From Acanthosepion lycidas (taxonomy: Eukaryota > Mollusca > Cephalopoda > Sepiida > Sepiidae), in contig OZ010582.1 in assembly GCA_963932145.1 (NCBI GenBank), positions 21,233,163 through 21,297,162 on the forward strand: a stretch of DNA of 64,000 bases, written 5' to 3'. The notes beneath the pieces are model-generated. The model searched no databases. It saw only the letters and a program-made list of their open reading frames with translations, and was not told the origin of the DNA. Position numbers and translations under genes: made by a program. Numbering within the stretch: position 1 is the first letter of the stretch; each line of letters opens with the position of its first letter. Shown one piece after another: positions 1 through 13,800 of the stretch.

Positions 1-475
1 GGCATGTAGATGAGTATGTAATTGTGTTGGAAATAGGGTTTATTTCCTATAGCCCCATACTCCTCAGCAGAGTCTACAGAACTTGAATTAGTTTTAACTA
101 GCTTCATTTAAAAAGATCACTTTTGATTATATTGTGATAACTGTAATATTTGAAAAAAAACTTTGTCAAAATTGGTTTATTTTTGTTTATTGATTCTGAC
201 ATTGAAAATAGAAGAACAAACATTAAAATGTTCTTCATTGTTTTTAAAGCTAGATAAAAGTGTTAATTTGTATAAAAATGATTTGCACAATTATGGAGAA
301 TAACTGAACAATTAAATGTATCAAAAGTGGTTTGTAAAATTTTATGACGGAGATCTCTTGTAGAACAATTCTTCCTGATTAGGTAGACCAGTTGACATTG
401 ATAAGCAATCAAATCAATACATTAATTAAGAATGATGAATATCATGTCATATACAGATTCTTGTTTGTATTTTAT
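1..475. other. AT-rich intronic or upstream DNA, nothing recognised
   Basis: No exon with usable splice sites and phase, and no RNA gene or repeat, was recognised before the LINE tail that starts near 476. It is probably an intron of the ZGRF1-like gene, because the first exon found (1959) begins in phase 0 and lacks an initiator methionine. Confidence 0.4.
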
Positions 476-872
476 TTAGAAATCCTCGATAAAGGAAGAA
501 TCTGCAATGCTATTGGTCCTGACCTGGCATCTCAGCTTCAGTTACTTTCCAATTGTCATAACATGGCTTCCCCACACCTTTTCTACAAATATTTTAATAG
601 TAATTGTTCTATGCTAACAGTTTCTTCTCACTTGCAGCACTCACTTCCGGCCTCTTGCTTTCCTGTCAACTTTGATCTTCAAAAATTTAAATGCAATGTC
701 AATCATTATTTTCTGTTTTCTTAATTCCTATTTATGTTATTGTTCTCCCTCTTTGATAATGTTTTCTTTTTCTCATATTCTCTCACACTCAGTAATCCCT
801 TGCATCTTAGTGACTTTATTGCCTTGCTTGGAGTGAAATGATTAAAAAAGAGAGGTAGACATACTTAAACTA
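476..872 (+). mobile_element. Jockey/CR1-like LINE, 3' terminal fragment
   Basis: The frame at 476-721 reads as the C-terminus of a jockey/CR1-type reverse transcriptase protein. It contains LEILDKG, ASPHLFYKYF, LPASCFPVNFDLQKFKCNVN and a stop at 722. Related LINEs have LEILDR, VASLSLFYKYF and LWNSLP..CFP.NY.LQKFK at the same places. The 3' UTR ends in GGAGTGAAATGATT followed by A-rich sequence. The same tail recurs at about 35037-35064 and, reversed, at about 60403. It is heavily 5' truncated and non-functional. Confidence 0.7.
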
Positions 873-1757
873 TCCAAATCAAAAGCTGCAAATCATTCTC
901 ACCAGTATTGTTTTTTTAAATGCCTCCATATAAATGAAAGAAAAAAACATATTTCTATGTGCAATTCATGATTTGAACATAACAAAAATGTTTTGTTTTT
1001 TAAACAAATTTTATTTGATGATGAAGAGTGGATACTTGACAATAATGTGGAAAGCAAGATATGTTGGGTTAAACAAAATGAACCACCACTAACCATACCA
1101 AAAGCTGGCTTTCTCATCCAAAGAAGGTGATACTGGAAATATGGTAGGATTAGATTTCTATGAGCTCTTACAAATGATTAATTCAAACAAGTAATGCTCC
1201 CAATAAAACCATTTGAAGGCAGCAATCAATGGAAAGCAATCAGAATTACTTAGCTAAAATGGCATAATTTTCTTTCAGAGTAATGCTAAACTGTGTGTTG
1301 AGCAGGCAGAAATTATTACATTTCAGAGCTGGGTGTATTTCACTCATCCAGCATATTCAGCAACTATTACACATTTGGATCAACATTTAATTTAGTTTTT
1401 GCAGAATTTTTCTTATGAAGAAATTTCAATTCCCTGGATAACTGCAAAAAGCATCTAGAACATTTCTTTATCAAAATAGATAAAAAAAAACAAATTGAGA
1501 GACTAGAATTATGAAGTTACAGAAAAGATGATAGAAGATACCATAACAAAACAGTAAATATGTTGTTTGATAAAGTTTATGTTTAGAAAAAAAATTCTTT
1601 TATGTTTACTAAATAAATCAAAAATTTGTTTTGGGCCAACTCAGCATGTATACAAGCACAGGTATGCAGAAAAATGTATTATACATGCTGAATCATAATA
1701 CAGAACAACTTTTGTATGGTATCAGGAAATTCTAATCTAAGTAAAGATATCTTTGTA
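873..1757. other. Intronic DNA, nothing recognised
   Basis: AT-rich sequence with scattered short open frames on both strands. A CAG near 1278 resembles an acceptor, but the following frame has no convincing donor or family match. I see no gene here. Confidence 0.4.
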
Positions 1758-1929
1758 CAGTGTGACCCGGATATAAGAGAGTTGTCGGGACCGGAGAAGA
1801 AGTCTCTTATATCCGGGTTTATCTTATATCTGGGTTTGGTCTATTTTGTTTACATTTACACAGGCTCTAATTTGGGACCAGATAAAACCTCTCTTATATC
1901 CGGGTTTCTCTTATATCCGGGTTACACTG
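1758..1929. mobile_element. Pogo/Tigger-like MITE (172 bp)
   Basis: The ends are inverted: CAGTGTGACCCGGATATAAG at the left, and the reverse complement of CAGTGTAACCCGGATATAAG at the right. Both ends are flanked by TA (1756-1757 and 1930-1931), the expected target duplication. CAGTGT followed by a palindromic GGATATAAG block is the style of pogo/Tigger ends. Two further inverted ATATCCGGG blocks lie inside. There is no coding capacity. It stops 29 bp before the first exon found. Confidence 0.75.
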
Positions 1930-1958
1930 TATATAATTTTCTGCTCTTCTTATCACAG

Positions 1959-2031
1959 GGCAAAGATCTTTGCAATGACCAGAACAATGAAACGTACAAT
2001 GATTTTGATCTAATTGTACCAAGCCACAATG
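1959..2031 (+). CDS. ZGRF1: ZGRF1-like exon a (first exon seen)
   Basis: A pyrimidine-rich tract and CAG precede 1959, and GTAACA follows 2031. The exon is phase 0 in and phase 1 out. It encodes 24 residues beginning GKDLCNDQNNETYNDF, and its last G completes an Asp codon with the next exon. The composition matches the disordered exon that follows. Support is from phase and composition only, so this is the least certain exon. Confidence 0.6.
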
Positions 2032-5000
2032 GTAACAAACACTTCTCATTATGCATCTGTAATCCTGTCTAATAATAAAAACTGAGAAATTATTATAATT
2101 TTTTTCTATATATCTATAAATATTGGTTAATTTACAATTATAAACCTTTAAAATAGCTGTTTCTTTAAAAACATCTCTTAAAATGTAAACTACTTACAAT
2201 AAAATTACTAACAGTAGTCCTAAGCTACATAGACATTCATATATTTACATTTATCTTTATTTTTATTTAATAATTTGAAGAAGTAGTTACTTTTCTCTAA
2301 TGATGGCTAATGCAACTGTATATACATCTATAATTCTATATTACAAAGTTAGGAAAATAAGTAAGGATAACTTATTGCTCTTAAATTATGTAGCCATAAA
2401 TTGTTGATAGAGATTTTCTTAATGCCTATGAAAGTATTGATAGGTTATAATAAACTATAAAATAAAACATACTTGTCTCTCATTTTCAAATATATAATTA
2501 TAGTTTTATAAAAAGAGGAATTAAACTGAATAAAGAATTTTGTATTTGATATTTCAGATATTACATACTGTCCAAATAATGAAACTGATATCACAGTGCC
2601 ATCATTTCCTAACAATGTTGCTGATGGGAAACCAAATAGCCCTGGTTTATCTCCTTGTGGCCTATCTCTGGAAGAATTTCAAAATGACTTTTCAGAAAAT
2701 ACATTTCAAGAATTCTCAAATGAGTTTCCTTTATCATCACACAAAGCATTTCCTAATCTTAGTTTTGTTTCAAAAATTCAGAAATATTATAAAGGCTTGG
2801 GAGAATCAAGTTTTGAACACTATCCAAAAACAGAATGGGGCTCACAAGTGAATTTCAACTCCCATTGGAAAGATTCTGGCAAAACATTTGCTTTTAGTGG
2901 ACTTCCAGAAACTGAACAGACCAAAAGTCATTACTTAGGTTTTTCTAATTCTCCAGAAAATTTAACTCTCAATCTAGATTCACTAAATGGGAATCCCAAT
3001 GATAGTCTTCATGAAATCAATAAAATTACCAGAACCTTAAATAATGAAGTAAATAAAACAATTATGAAAAATATAGATCTTGATATCCCACCAAAAATGA
3101 CTTCAAATAATAATGATTGTCTTGGCGAGTTTAACTCCACAGAACCTAAAAACTTAGAAATTCAACAAATTCTTGTTTCTGATAATGAAGAGTCTAACTC
3201 ATCTGATTGTCAGTTAATTTCTTCTTCAGAAAGTTTTAAATATGAGCATAAAGGAATTCATTCTGATATGAAGCCATTTTCATCAAGAAGCAAAACAGAG
3301 CCAGTAAAATGTAAACCATTTGAAGATAGTGTTACTCATGAAAATTACAATTTATATTATTATTCTCCTAAAACCCACCCTGATGAGAATAATGAGTTGG
3401 AAAATATGGAAACTAATACAGAGAATGATTTTTCTGATGATGAACACTTAACATTATCTCAGGAATCAATATGTCTAGAAAAAGAAAAACAGGTTTACAA
3501 TTCTCTGAACCTTGATAGAAAAATATTGATAAATAGAAACAATGGGGTATCTAACCAGATTGGGAGCCAGAGAAATATAAGAGACTGGAATTTTATTAAA
3601 GAAAATCATGTAATTACTCATTCGCAACAGAAAATTGGCTCAATGCAATTTTCTGATCCAGATCATGATGCCGTTACTCTGTTTCATGAAAGTGAGTTTC
3701 AACAAACTTCTTATGGTTTTTGTAAGAAATCCACACCTGACAATATCAGAGAATATGACAAACCTGAAGAAAATGATAATTCTATTTTATGCTCAAATTC
3801 TTCTTCTCAGTCCTTTGATCTACTGCCTCAGCAAGAACAAATACCTAATGAATCTGAAAGACAAGATGAAGATGACAGACAGTTTCATAATCAACCAGAT
3901 TTTAAAATCTTGGATCAGATACACAATGGAAGTCAAAATACTTTATTTGAAACTGAGATTTCATTGAATCAGAAACAAACTGAAAGTTTTAATCCAAAAT
4001 GCTCACAGCTGAATACTAAAGATAACAATTCTATAAATTTGGTAACACCAAACTCTTACTTATCTCATTCCTCATCAGCACATCTAAAAATGATCATGCA
4101 TAATTCTTCATCCCTACTTCCCCAAGTGGCAGAGTCATTTGAATCTTCTTTATTAAACCAACATTCTTCAATGATTCTAAACCAAAGTCCTAGTCTTGCA
4201 ACAACAAAATTTACAAAGAACCAATTTGAAATATTGCCAGATATTCTCTGCTCAGATAAAAGTTCAAAGGTAAACAAAAATGCATTCAGGGTGCTTCTCA
4301 CCAAATTTATATACACTTAATCAGCTTCATAATTGTTTAATCATGAGAATGTAATTCTTTTATCTCTAACCCTTTCTCTAATATTTACTCTTAAAATTAT
4401 TAAATTAAAAACAGCTTTAATTAACACTATTTACATTATTTGGACTATTGTCCTCATCTTTGTCGCCATATTTATTACAATGTTTCAGCCGTTGTACACT
4501 CCGGCCTTCTTCAGGTGGTTGGAATGTCAAACTGGGTAGACTGTTCTAGTCCCACATGCCATGTTTAATAAAGGGTTCAGTTCGACATTCCAACCACCTG
4601 AAGAAGGCTGGAACATACAACAGCCAAGACGTTGTAATAAATATGGTGACAAAGTTGAGGACAATAGTCCGAATAATGTAAATAGTGTACATAATACCCC
4701 ATCTCAGAAATATAGACAGAGCTTTAATTAAGTTTTAAATATAGCAGTTGTGAAAACCTGAAATACATACATAAAAATATGCATGTAAACATATCCACAT
4801 TTTGTTAATAATTACTATGTTCAATGTTTTGAATTTAATTCTGTAATTAAGAGTAAAGATGTAAAATCTTTTTTTTAACTGAAAATTACAAAATATTATG
4901 AAATTACACACTGATAAGTGAATATATTTTTAGAGCACACCCTACAGGATCAATTAAATTTACATTTTATCTGATTTTATACAAGAAAATATTTTAAACT

Positions 5001-8000
5001 ATTTGATGACATTCAGAAAATTTTACAGGGTGTGATGGGTAAATTGTTTCTATTTTATATTTTTAATTTTGCACTTACACATTGTTTGTTTGGGGTTTTG
5101 TCAACTACACAATATAGTAGAGTTAGTTGGCACTGTCTGTGAGAAAAAGAGCACCATGATGAAATTCACTCTGCCAGAAATTTGTAAATGGCATACTGTA
5201 CTGCTTGGCATTCACACCAGAAGCTCTAATATGAACATTTCAGAGTGGGAGTCAATCTGAGGACAGTGCAGAGGATTCTGAAAAAATTGTATGAGTGTAA
5301 TGGTGATTATGAAGGTGTTTGGAGTGATCACTAGTGATGGTAACGTTATGCCTCCATTCATCTTCCCACAGGGCCTCAACATAGAGGCCTACATCAAGTG
5401 CCCAGAGGAGGTAGTGTTGCCCTGGGTCAAGAGGGTGGCTACTGGAAGACCCAATGTCTGGCAACAGGACTCTGCACCATGCCACACAAACAGGAAAACC
5501 CAATCATGCCTGCTAGACAATTTCTGCAACCAAATCACTCCTTATATCTGGCCACCTAACTCACCAGACTGCAATCTCCTTGATTATTACATGTGGGGTG
5601 CAGTTGAGTGAGAGATCAATAAGTGGAAGTCATCTGGAGCCCAGGGTTGAAGCCAATGGTGATTTTATTGAATTAATTTACTCTTTCATCTTTCAAGATA
5701 TTTTTGTGTGATTTTGGTAAATATGTCCATTAAAATGATATGTTATTTTCATTTTTGCATAATTTAGACAACAGTTTATCCCTTACACCCTGTATATGTA
5801 GTCTTTTTCTTGTGTAAAAATGGTGTATTTTTATTTATCTACTGAATATTTTAATCTTTTCAAATAAAACTAATTTGATAAAATATCCAAACAATATTAA
5901 ATAAAAAAGAACAAATAGTTGGCACTAATTTGAGAAAAAAAGCAAGAGAATACTCCTCTTTTTTTGTTTTCTAATTTAGCTGGACAAAATAAAATTACTA
6001 AAAGTTAATGATTATGAAAGCCATTTTTAACAAAGCAATTTTTTTCTCATATGTTTTTGTTAAATAAAAGTTACATTAGAAAGTTTGCATACCACTTCAC
6101 ACAAACAAAGGATTCATACTGCCAGTAAATTATACTTTTTAAAGGTCATAAACTAATATAAGTAATCATTGAAATAATAGAAAAACTGTATAAAAAATAT
6201 ATAAAAGCTGTGATATTGTATCACTGCAATAAAGCATTAATTGGATAGTATAAAATTAATTAATGGAGAGTAGTAAAATTGATTAACTTAAGTTAAAATA
6301 AATTTCTAAATGTTTCTAATACACAAAAAAAAATAACATTAATTTTATTTCAGAAACATAAGCATGATGAACTAAAGTTCCCAAGTCAGCAAGATGTTGC
6401 AGGAAATATGGTTCCGAAAAGAAGAATGGTCATTCCTGTTACATTTCAAAATGTAACAGAATACAAAAACATTCTAATCTCTGTGCTAAAAGGTAAGTGA
6501 TTATTTATGTGAATGCCATAAAAGCCATAGGTTTATGATTTGACCTTTTCTGTGATTGGATCTCTGAAATAAATATATCAGCATTTTAAAATTGATTTCA
6601 TAAAATATTATAATGACAATAGCTAATTACACAACTGAAGAAATTAAACACACACACACACACACACACACATGGAATTAGAACCAGGTACATATGATTG
6701 CATTGTAGATCACAATCAAAAATCCTGTAATCTATTGGTGCCATAGGGATACCACATGTACTGCAGCCATACAAGCAGTGGGTGTGTCTAGGGCATGTAA
6801 AACCAACAGAGCTCATCCTTCCTCAGACTAGTTTTGAATTCAGAGTTGCTCCTCTCTTAGACTGGTTCCCCTACTAAGGCCAAATAGCCAGGTCTACACT
6901 AATAATTACAAAAGTTTGAATTCAGTTTGCTTATTAGAATAGCTACCACCCAAAGCAAGAGAGCACAGTTTGCCCTATTATTTAACTCAGAGCTGGAGGA
7001 AGATGCATTCATGCCTTTTCCAAGGGATGGATCCATCTACATTACTTTTCATTTACATCAGATTAATAATATAATGGAAATGAAACAGATTTTATATTAA
7101 TAATATGATGGAAATTAAGTCAGCAAGGTCTTAAATCAAGTCAGCCTTGATGATTTACAAATTTACTCAACAGTAATTGATAAAAAAAATTATTTTGATA
7201 CTTTGTAAACTGTTTCCTATTCTGTCCACAACAAGCTAAGGGCCAAAATGTAAATATCTCAGAAGTTGAAATTGAGTTACGACTAAAAGACTTGAAGGAA
7301 TGAGTTTTATTTCTCTTTATGATAAAATGAATTTGCTGATTGTTAAAATCTTTAAGAAATAGTCATCCTTTTTATATAAATAAATTTGATTTATAAATGA
7401 TAAAATACAGAATTTTCTATTCACTGCATTCATTGAAAATATAATGATTTTCATATAATGATTTATCTCTTTTTGACAGAAAATTATAAGATTTAGCTAA
7501 TACAGTTAACAAAAGAGTATGCTGATGAAGTGATGACAAATATATATACCTATGCTAGAATATTAAATACTGTAAAAATGGATTTTATCTAACTACAACT
7601 TACAAACAAAATTTGTCAGAGAAAGTAAAAAAATAATATAGGGAAAAAAATTCTTATTATTTTTTAAGGATAATATTACTTTTAACCATTGTGACAGAAT
7701 TTTTTGAATGAGGAATTATCATTATATACTTTGCTATTCAGGCCAGCATTTCGATCTTGTTATGCTTACAATGTTTTGGCTGTTGTACTCTTCAGCTTTC
7801 TGTCTTTGTACTGGATAACCTTCTTATAATTTTAAATTGAACCCCTTATTCAATCCATTGGGGGTGGGGGTGGATTGTCCTCATTCTTCTTTCTTAGGGA
7901 ATATTTCATATAAGTTCATACTTATTATTTTTAAACTCATTTGTGTCATTTGTCCATTTCTTCCACTGAACCAGATTATGTAACTTTTCAGTACTGCCTG

Positions 8001-10829
8001 AGCCAGCAATTGAAATCACAACTGCCAGGGAACTTAATATGTTTTAGCCAACACTTTAATCTACTAGATTATTTGTCCTTTGGAACAAAGGTGAATAAGA
8101 CTAGTGAATATTAACTGATAAGAAATATTTCCTAAGCATGGAAATCAGAATGAGAACAACCTACCACTGTAAACTGAATAAAGGGTTTTGTTCAAAATTC
8201 CAAGAAATTTACTAAGTATGAAGACAGCTACTTGAAGAAAGCCAGACAACAAAATATGAGCATAATGGCCAAGATGAGGATGCTAGTCTGAATTGCAAAG
8301 CTCTTTCATAATTATTGTAAAACTTGTAAAATAAAATACTATACACATAGAGATCTTATGATATGCAGCTAATTTGTAAGTAAAAAAAAAAAATTTGTAT
8401 TTTTTTTCAGAGCATTTGAATATTATTTTATTTGAGTTATCCAGCAACTATCACAATTCCGTGTCTAAAGCTGATTTGTCATCCTACCAACAATCTTGTG
8501 AGTTTTTCTTTTATTTTACTGTTATCTTGAAAGATTATTTATCAGCTTAATTTAAATTTATTTCTCAGCTTTCTTGGATTTTTTGAGTTGATGGTAACTT
8601 GAAAAAATTACAGAAAAAAATAGGTGCTATTTTTTTCTGTAATTCTTAAAACAATTTTGAATGAATTCTTGTAATAGAATTGATGTCTCCACCAGCAGCA
8701 GATTTAGTAGTTATGCCAGGGTCATAATATTAAATTTTTTGTGGGGAAACTCCTTTATTAAAGGGTATTGTGTACTATTAATGCCATTAAAAAGGATATA
8801 AGAGTATCATTTATTATTAGTATAGTAACTATGAAAAGTGTCAGAATTATTTACATATGCCGAGGATTAAAGCATCTGTGTATTTTACCTGGAATCAAAA
8901 CATTACTTCCCTACTCAAGTATTTGTGCACTCTGACGAACTTAATATTTGTAAGCTAATTTTACCATGCTGTTCAAACAGCAAAACACTGCTGTAGTGAA
9001 GCTAGTTCTTTACTTATAGTGACTCTAGTCACTTGTTTGCTTACATTCAAATCAGGACAAAAATCACTTGTTAACTTTATCTGTTTACTTTAGTACAACA
9101 GGAGTTATAGACAGAGAAAGAAAATAATACAGAAAAATGCTAGTTTATCCATACCATCAAAAATGATGTAAAATTATTTTTATGCCCTTATTAATATGCC
9201 AAAACTTTGATTCACTCTAATGATTACATATATGATGATATAATAAATACTAAAAGCAGATAACACAATTTTTGTGATAGATTCAGTGTATGAACAAGTA
9301 TTTTTACTGTATCAGTTTGGAAATAGTATCACATTTAAAATATGAAAATTTGGGACTAACTAATGATGAAATCAAGATTAAATAATAAACAACAAAACAC
9401 AAGTTTTTGTTAATATTTATATTATAAGGCTGAAAATCAGCTTTAGTTCATAGGTGTGGCATCTCATGTACAGGCATTGCAGAACTGCAGCACACCCTAT
9501 TTTTACTCGATATTAATGATAACATTCATCAGTGTCTTTTTTTCTTTTATTTTTTCTTTATACTTGTACATTATATAATCCTTAAGCTTAATGTCATCAG
9601 CCATCTCTTCTTTAATGAAAAATTAAAAAAATACTTGTATGGAACCATGTGCTTCACAGTTCCAGTAATATAGTATTTGGTTGTTGTGCACATACGCACA
9701 TTTCTGAGGAAAGAAACTGAACACTGGTTAGAGAGAGTACTGTCACTCACGCAGTGCTGACCTTGTTGTCCAAGTGTAAGGTAGTGTTTATTTTTGACTC
9801 AGAAAGTGCTGTCCATAAAAACCATGTTCTATATTCTTGAATGTGATAAACTGTAGATGAATATCATGCTTCCAGCTATTCTATTTAATTCATTGTTTTG
9901 TTTTGTTTTCGGTTGTTTTATTGTATAGAAAATTTAAAAAATTTAGGCCTGACCTCCTTGAATCCCCAAGAAATAAGTTATGTGGCAGTAAATGAACTTC
10001 AACAGCTTAAGTTTTTACAGTTGTCTCTCCATGAGAAATTTACAGTTAAGAAAAGAGATACCTGATATTCAAATATTTCAGACAGCAATAAGCAAAAAGA
10101 GGTATATTCAAAGCTTTAATTTGGAATGTTATGAACAGAAAAGTTGAAAGTGATGTAACATTGACAATAGACAGTTTTAAAAATATAAACAAAATGAAAG
10201 ATAAAGCTGAAAAATATGAAAAATCAAAGAGGCATATTGAAAATGTGGTTTCACTGTCACTTTTACAAAATGTAAATATTAAGGAGAAATTTAATGAGGC
10301 ATACAGACTTTCAATCAATGAGCATAACATCAAGGTTAAAAAGAACCATGAAATTTTATCCAAAATAATAAACTGTATTTTATTTTGTGGGAACTTTGAA
10401 GCTCCTTTATATGGACATGATGAAAAAGATGATTCAGTAGATCCATTGGTATTTAGAGGATTAATAAATTTTACAATAACAGGTAATAATAAAATTTCTT
10501 ACAATTAACAATAACACATTTCTAAAAACATTTTTCAGATTACATCTATATTTTCGTTGTCCTGTTATTACCGAGAAGTAAAAAACAAAAACAAATCTAT
10601 TTCCATGCCTGAGGATGTCTGTAGGAACAGATGAAAGCTTGTAAAAAAACTAAAAAAAGACCTTATGCAACTGGAATTTATAAACAGGGATCATAACATT
10701 CATATACAGGTTCGGGGTTAATGTACTTTATTACATTTGTTGCGAAGATGTATTCTCACCATTTAAATAACTAATCTGTTTTTTGTATGAATGATTCATG
10801 TAATGTAAATTGAACTGCACCACATATTT

Positions 10830-10882
<53 letters not shown>

Positions 10883-13800
10883 GGTTCAAAATTGGGTATA
10901 TTTATAGGGGAAGAAGATTACTCTATATCAAAGATAGTGTTTATTGATATAGTGCAGATATAGAAATCCACACAAGATAAAAATATAGTTTTAAGGTATG
11001 CTATATTTATGGGTCAAAGTGCTCACTCAAGTAAACAAAAGTACATAAATAACTTTTTAATTTTGTTAACTTTATTATTTGTTGTTGATTATTATTATAA
11101 CATTTATTTGTGTTCATGCATGAATTTAGTTAATTTGTTTGTTATTTACGTAATTCATTTACTTATTAAGGTTTTTGTTTATTTTATTTTACTTATTTAT
11201 TTTTATTTATTTATTTTCATATTAATAATACAAATGATAAAGTAATCAATAATAAATATAAATAAGTTAACAAACAACACTATAAGATAGCTACAAAATA
11301 ATTTCATTCAGATTAACAATTATCAATAGCCTCTAGAATAATTTGAAACATAACCATTACTGCCCCAAAACAACTGTTTGGATAAGACACCATTGACCAG
11401 CATATACAAATAGTGAAGCCCAAACATAACACACATGGCCTGAAGATTATGTTAGAGCATGAAACAGACTGTTTGACCTCAATGTTTACTTTTGTTTTTG
11501 TGTGTGTGTGTATAATTTATTCAAAAATCTATTTTTTATCTATATATATATATATATATAATCAATATAAACAGTTATAAATATATGAAATTAGATAGAC
11601 AAAAGTGTTCAGAGGCTGTGATTTATACTGCACCTATGTTGTATAAATCGTAGGTGGACTTTGTGGGTGTTGAACAAATGCAAATCTGCTTGAGCAGGCC
11701 TCTGCAACAGGGATTGGCTACCACCATAGCAAACAGTTTTGCTTAAAATAAGTAACCAGCCATTATGTGTGTGTATGAGAGAGAGAAATTGATTTGATAA
11801 GTATGTGGCATCTAATTTTTACATTTATGAATGTCTTTTTCACCTATATACCATTTTTCATTTATATCTGACTCAAAAGATTTTATGATAATTCATTCAA
11901 ATCATCTCACTTATGTTTTTAGCCATTTCCAACAAATATCCCCTGGCCACAGGATCTCGACACCAATATCCTAATTGCAACTGTGGCTTGTCCTCAAAAA
12001 TGGTACAAGTACGAAAAGATGGCAAAAATAAAGTAAGTACTTTTAAGTATTTGATTAAATATTGGGCATGAAGACTCAAGCACATTGATCCACACAAAGT
12101 CAATGATTCATTCTTTTTTTCATAATAATCTAAAAGGACAATTTACACCTGATGATAGTCACTTTTTTCCATAATAACAACAAATAAAAAATAGTTTATT
12201 GTGTGATAATGTAACATCAAATGGCAACAAAATTCTAACTGAGAAACCACAGAAATAGAATTACATCCCAACTCCTATTTTGAGAATTAACTATTCTGTA
12301 CAAAATCCTATTTTCTTTGCCTTATAACTGCCTAAAATAAAAGTGTTGCATGTGTTATTCTTACTGGGAAGCTGAAAGTAGGAGTTTTTTAACTTGAATT
12401 TTAAGATTTCATTGAATATTTTCAAGTTTTTAAAATATTTGAAGGAAGATGTTGGCTAGTTTTTGTAAAAATAAAAAAAAAATCATGAAAATATTATAAC
12501 ATTAACAAGATATAAAATTGTCAATTATGGACAGAAAGAATTTTAATGTTCACTTTTGTTTTTAATGAAAAATCTCTTATAAGCAAGCCTATCTATTATA
12601 AATATTGACATTGACTTCTATTTTCTACTTTTTTCTATTTACAGGGGAGATTTTTCTATACATGTGCATCAGCCCAGAATCATCAGTGCAAGGTAAAACA
12701 ATTTCTAGTCAAAATTTTGACTGATTTCTACTTTTCAAAAAATCAAATCAAATCATTTTTTTAAATATAATCATCTAGTACAATAATTTGGAGAAAATGT
12801 TTCAATTACTGTGCCATGGCACATTGGAAAATGTTTCCAATAACTGTGCCATGGCACAGTTATTGGAAACTTAAATTGGAGGCTCTCGAACATATTTTGA
12901 TATGATATTACAACACATGAGAAGTCCTTTAAAGGACCAAGTTGATAAATGGTCTAAAAACCTGATAATGGATCTAGAAAGAATAAAGAAAACACATTTA
13001 ATGATCGATTTTAATAAATTTTTTACAACCTCATTTCCTTAAATGAAATTTTCTAAAACCTTTTAAAGAATGCATGTTCCAATTTCTTCAGATATATTTT
13101 ACATTTCTACAACCAACATCGTTGACTGAAAACCCCAGTCCCTCTAATACAGCAAGTTCTTATTATAACTAATGTCACAGCAAAAGTTTGTGCCCAATTA
13201 GAAAATTAAAAACAAAATTTTACATACACACAAGATATTTATTAGTGAAGTACATAGTCCCCATTGTTTTTAACAACTGCCTCCCATCGTTCTATAATCC
13301 TATTGATGCCATTTTCATAGAAACTTTGTGTTTTTGTTTGTGAAGTAGTTTTTGACTGACTGTACAGTCAAATATTTTGTCATTTAAATAGATCTGTAGA
13401 AATGGGAATAAATGAAAATCTGAAGAAGCAACATCAGGAGAATACCATGGGTACTGGAAGGTTTCCCATTTCAACTCTTTAAGCTTCTACAAGGGTTTGT
13501 TTTGCAATATGTGGTCTTGTGTTGCTGTGGTAGAAAATGACACATTTTTGATTTGCCAATTGTATGTTTTTTTGAACCAAAGTCTCTTCAAATAGCAAAA
13601 AAGGTAGTATCATCTTTTTAGGAACATAATTATAATCACAAAGTTTCTATTAAAAATTTTCACTTAAAAGAATTGTTATTGTCAGGGCCGTCTTAACATC
13701 ATTATAGTCCCCTGGGCAAAACAGTGTGCTGTGACTCCTACGACAACCACTCACAAGAATAAAAAGTAAAGTGTCGATAATATTAAACATAGATTTATTT

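Noticed and set aside
1265-1400. Acceptor-like CTTTCAG with a short open frame
   Set aside because: No clear donor and no family similarity, and phase cannot be tested without the upstream exon.
1716-1958. Open frame running into the first exon from an ATG at 1716
   Set aside because: Most of it is the MITE. The frame is open by chance, and an acceptor at 1957-1958 explains the coding part better.
4270-4320. Extension of the large exon frame to a stop at 4321, as an alternative 3' end
   Set aside because: The donor at 4270 joins in phase to a conserved exon, and no poly(A) context follows the stop. A minor isoform cannot be excluded.
9925-10065. Possible exon between exons d and e
   Set aside because: Exons d and e already join in phase with conserved sequence on both sides, and no donor or family match was found.
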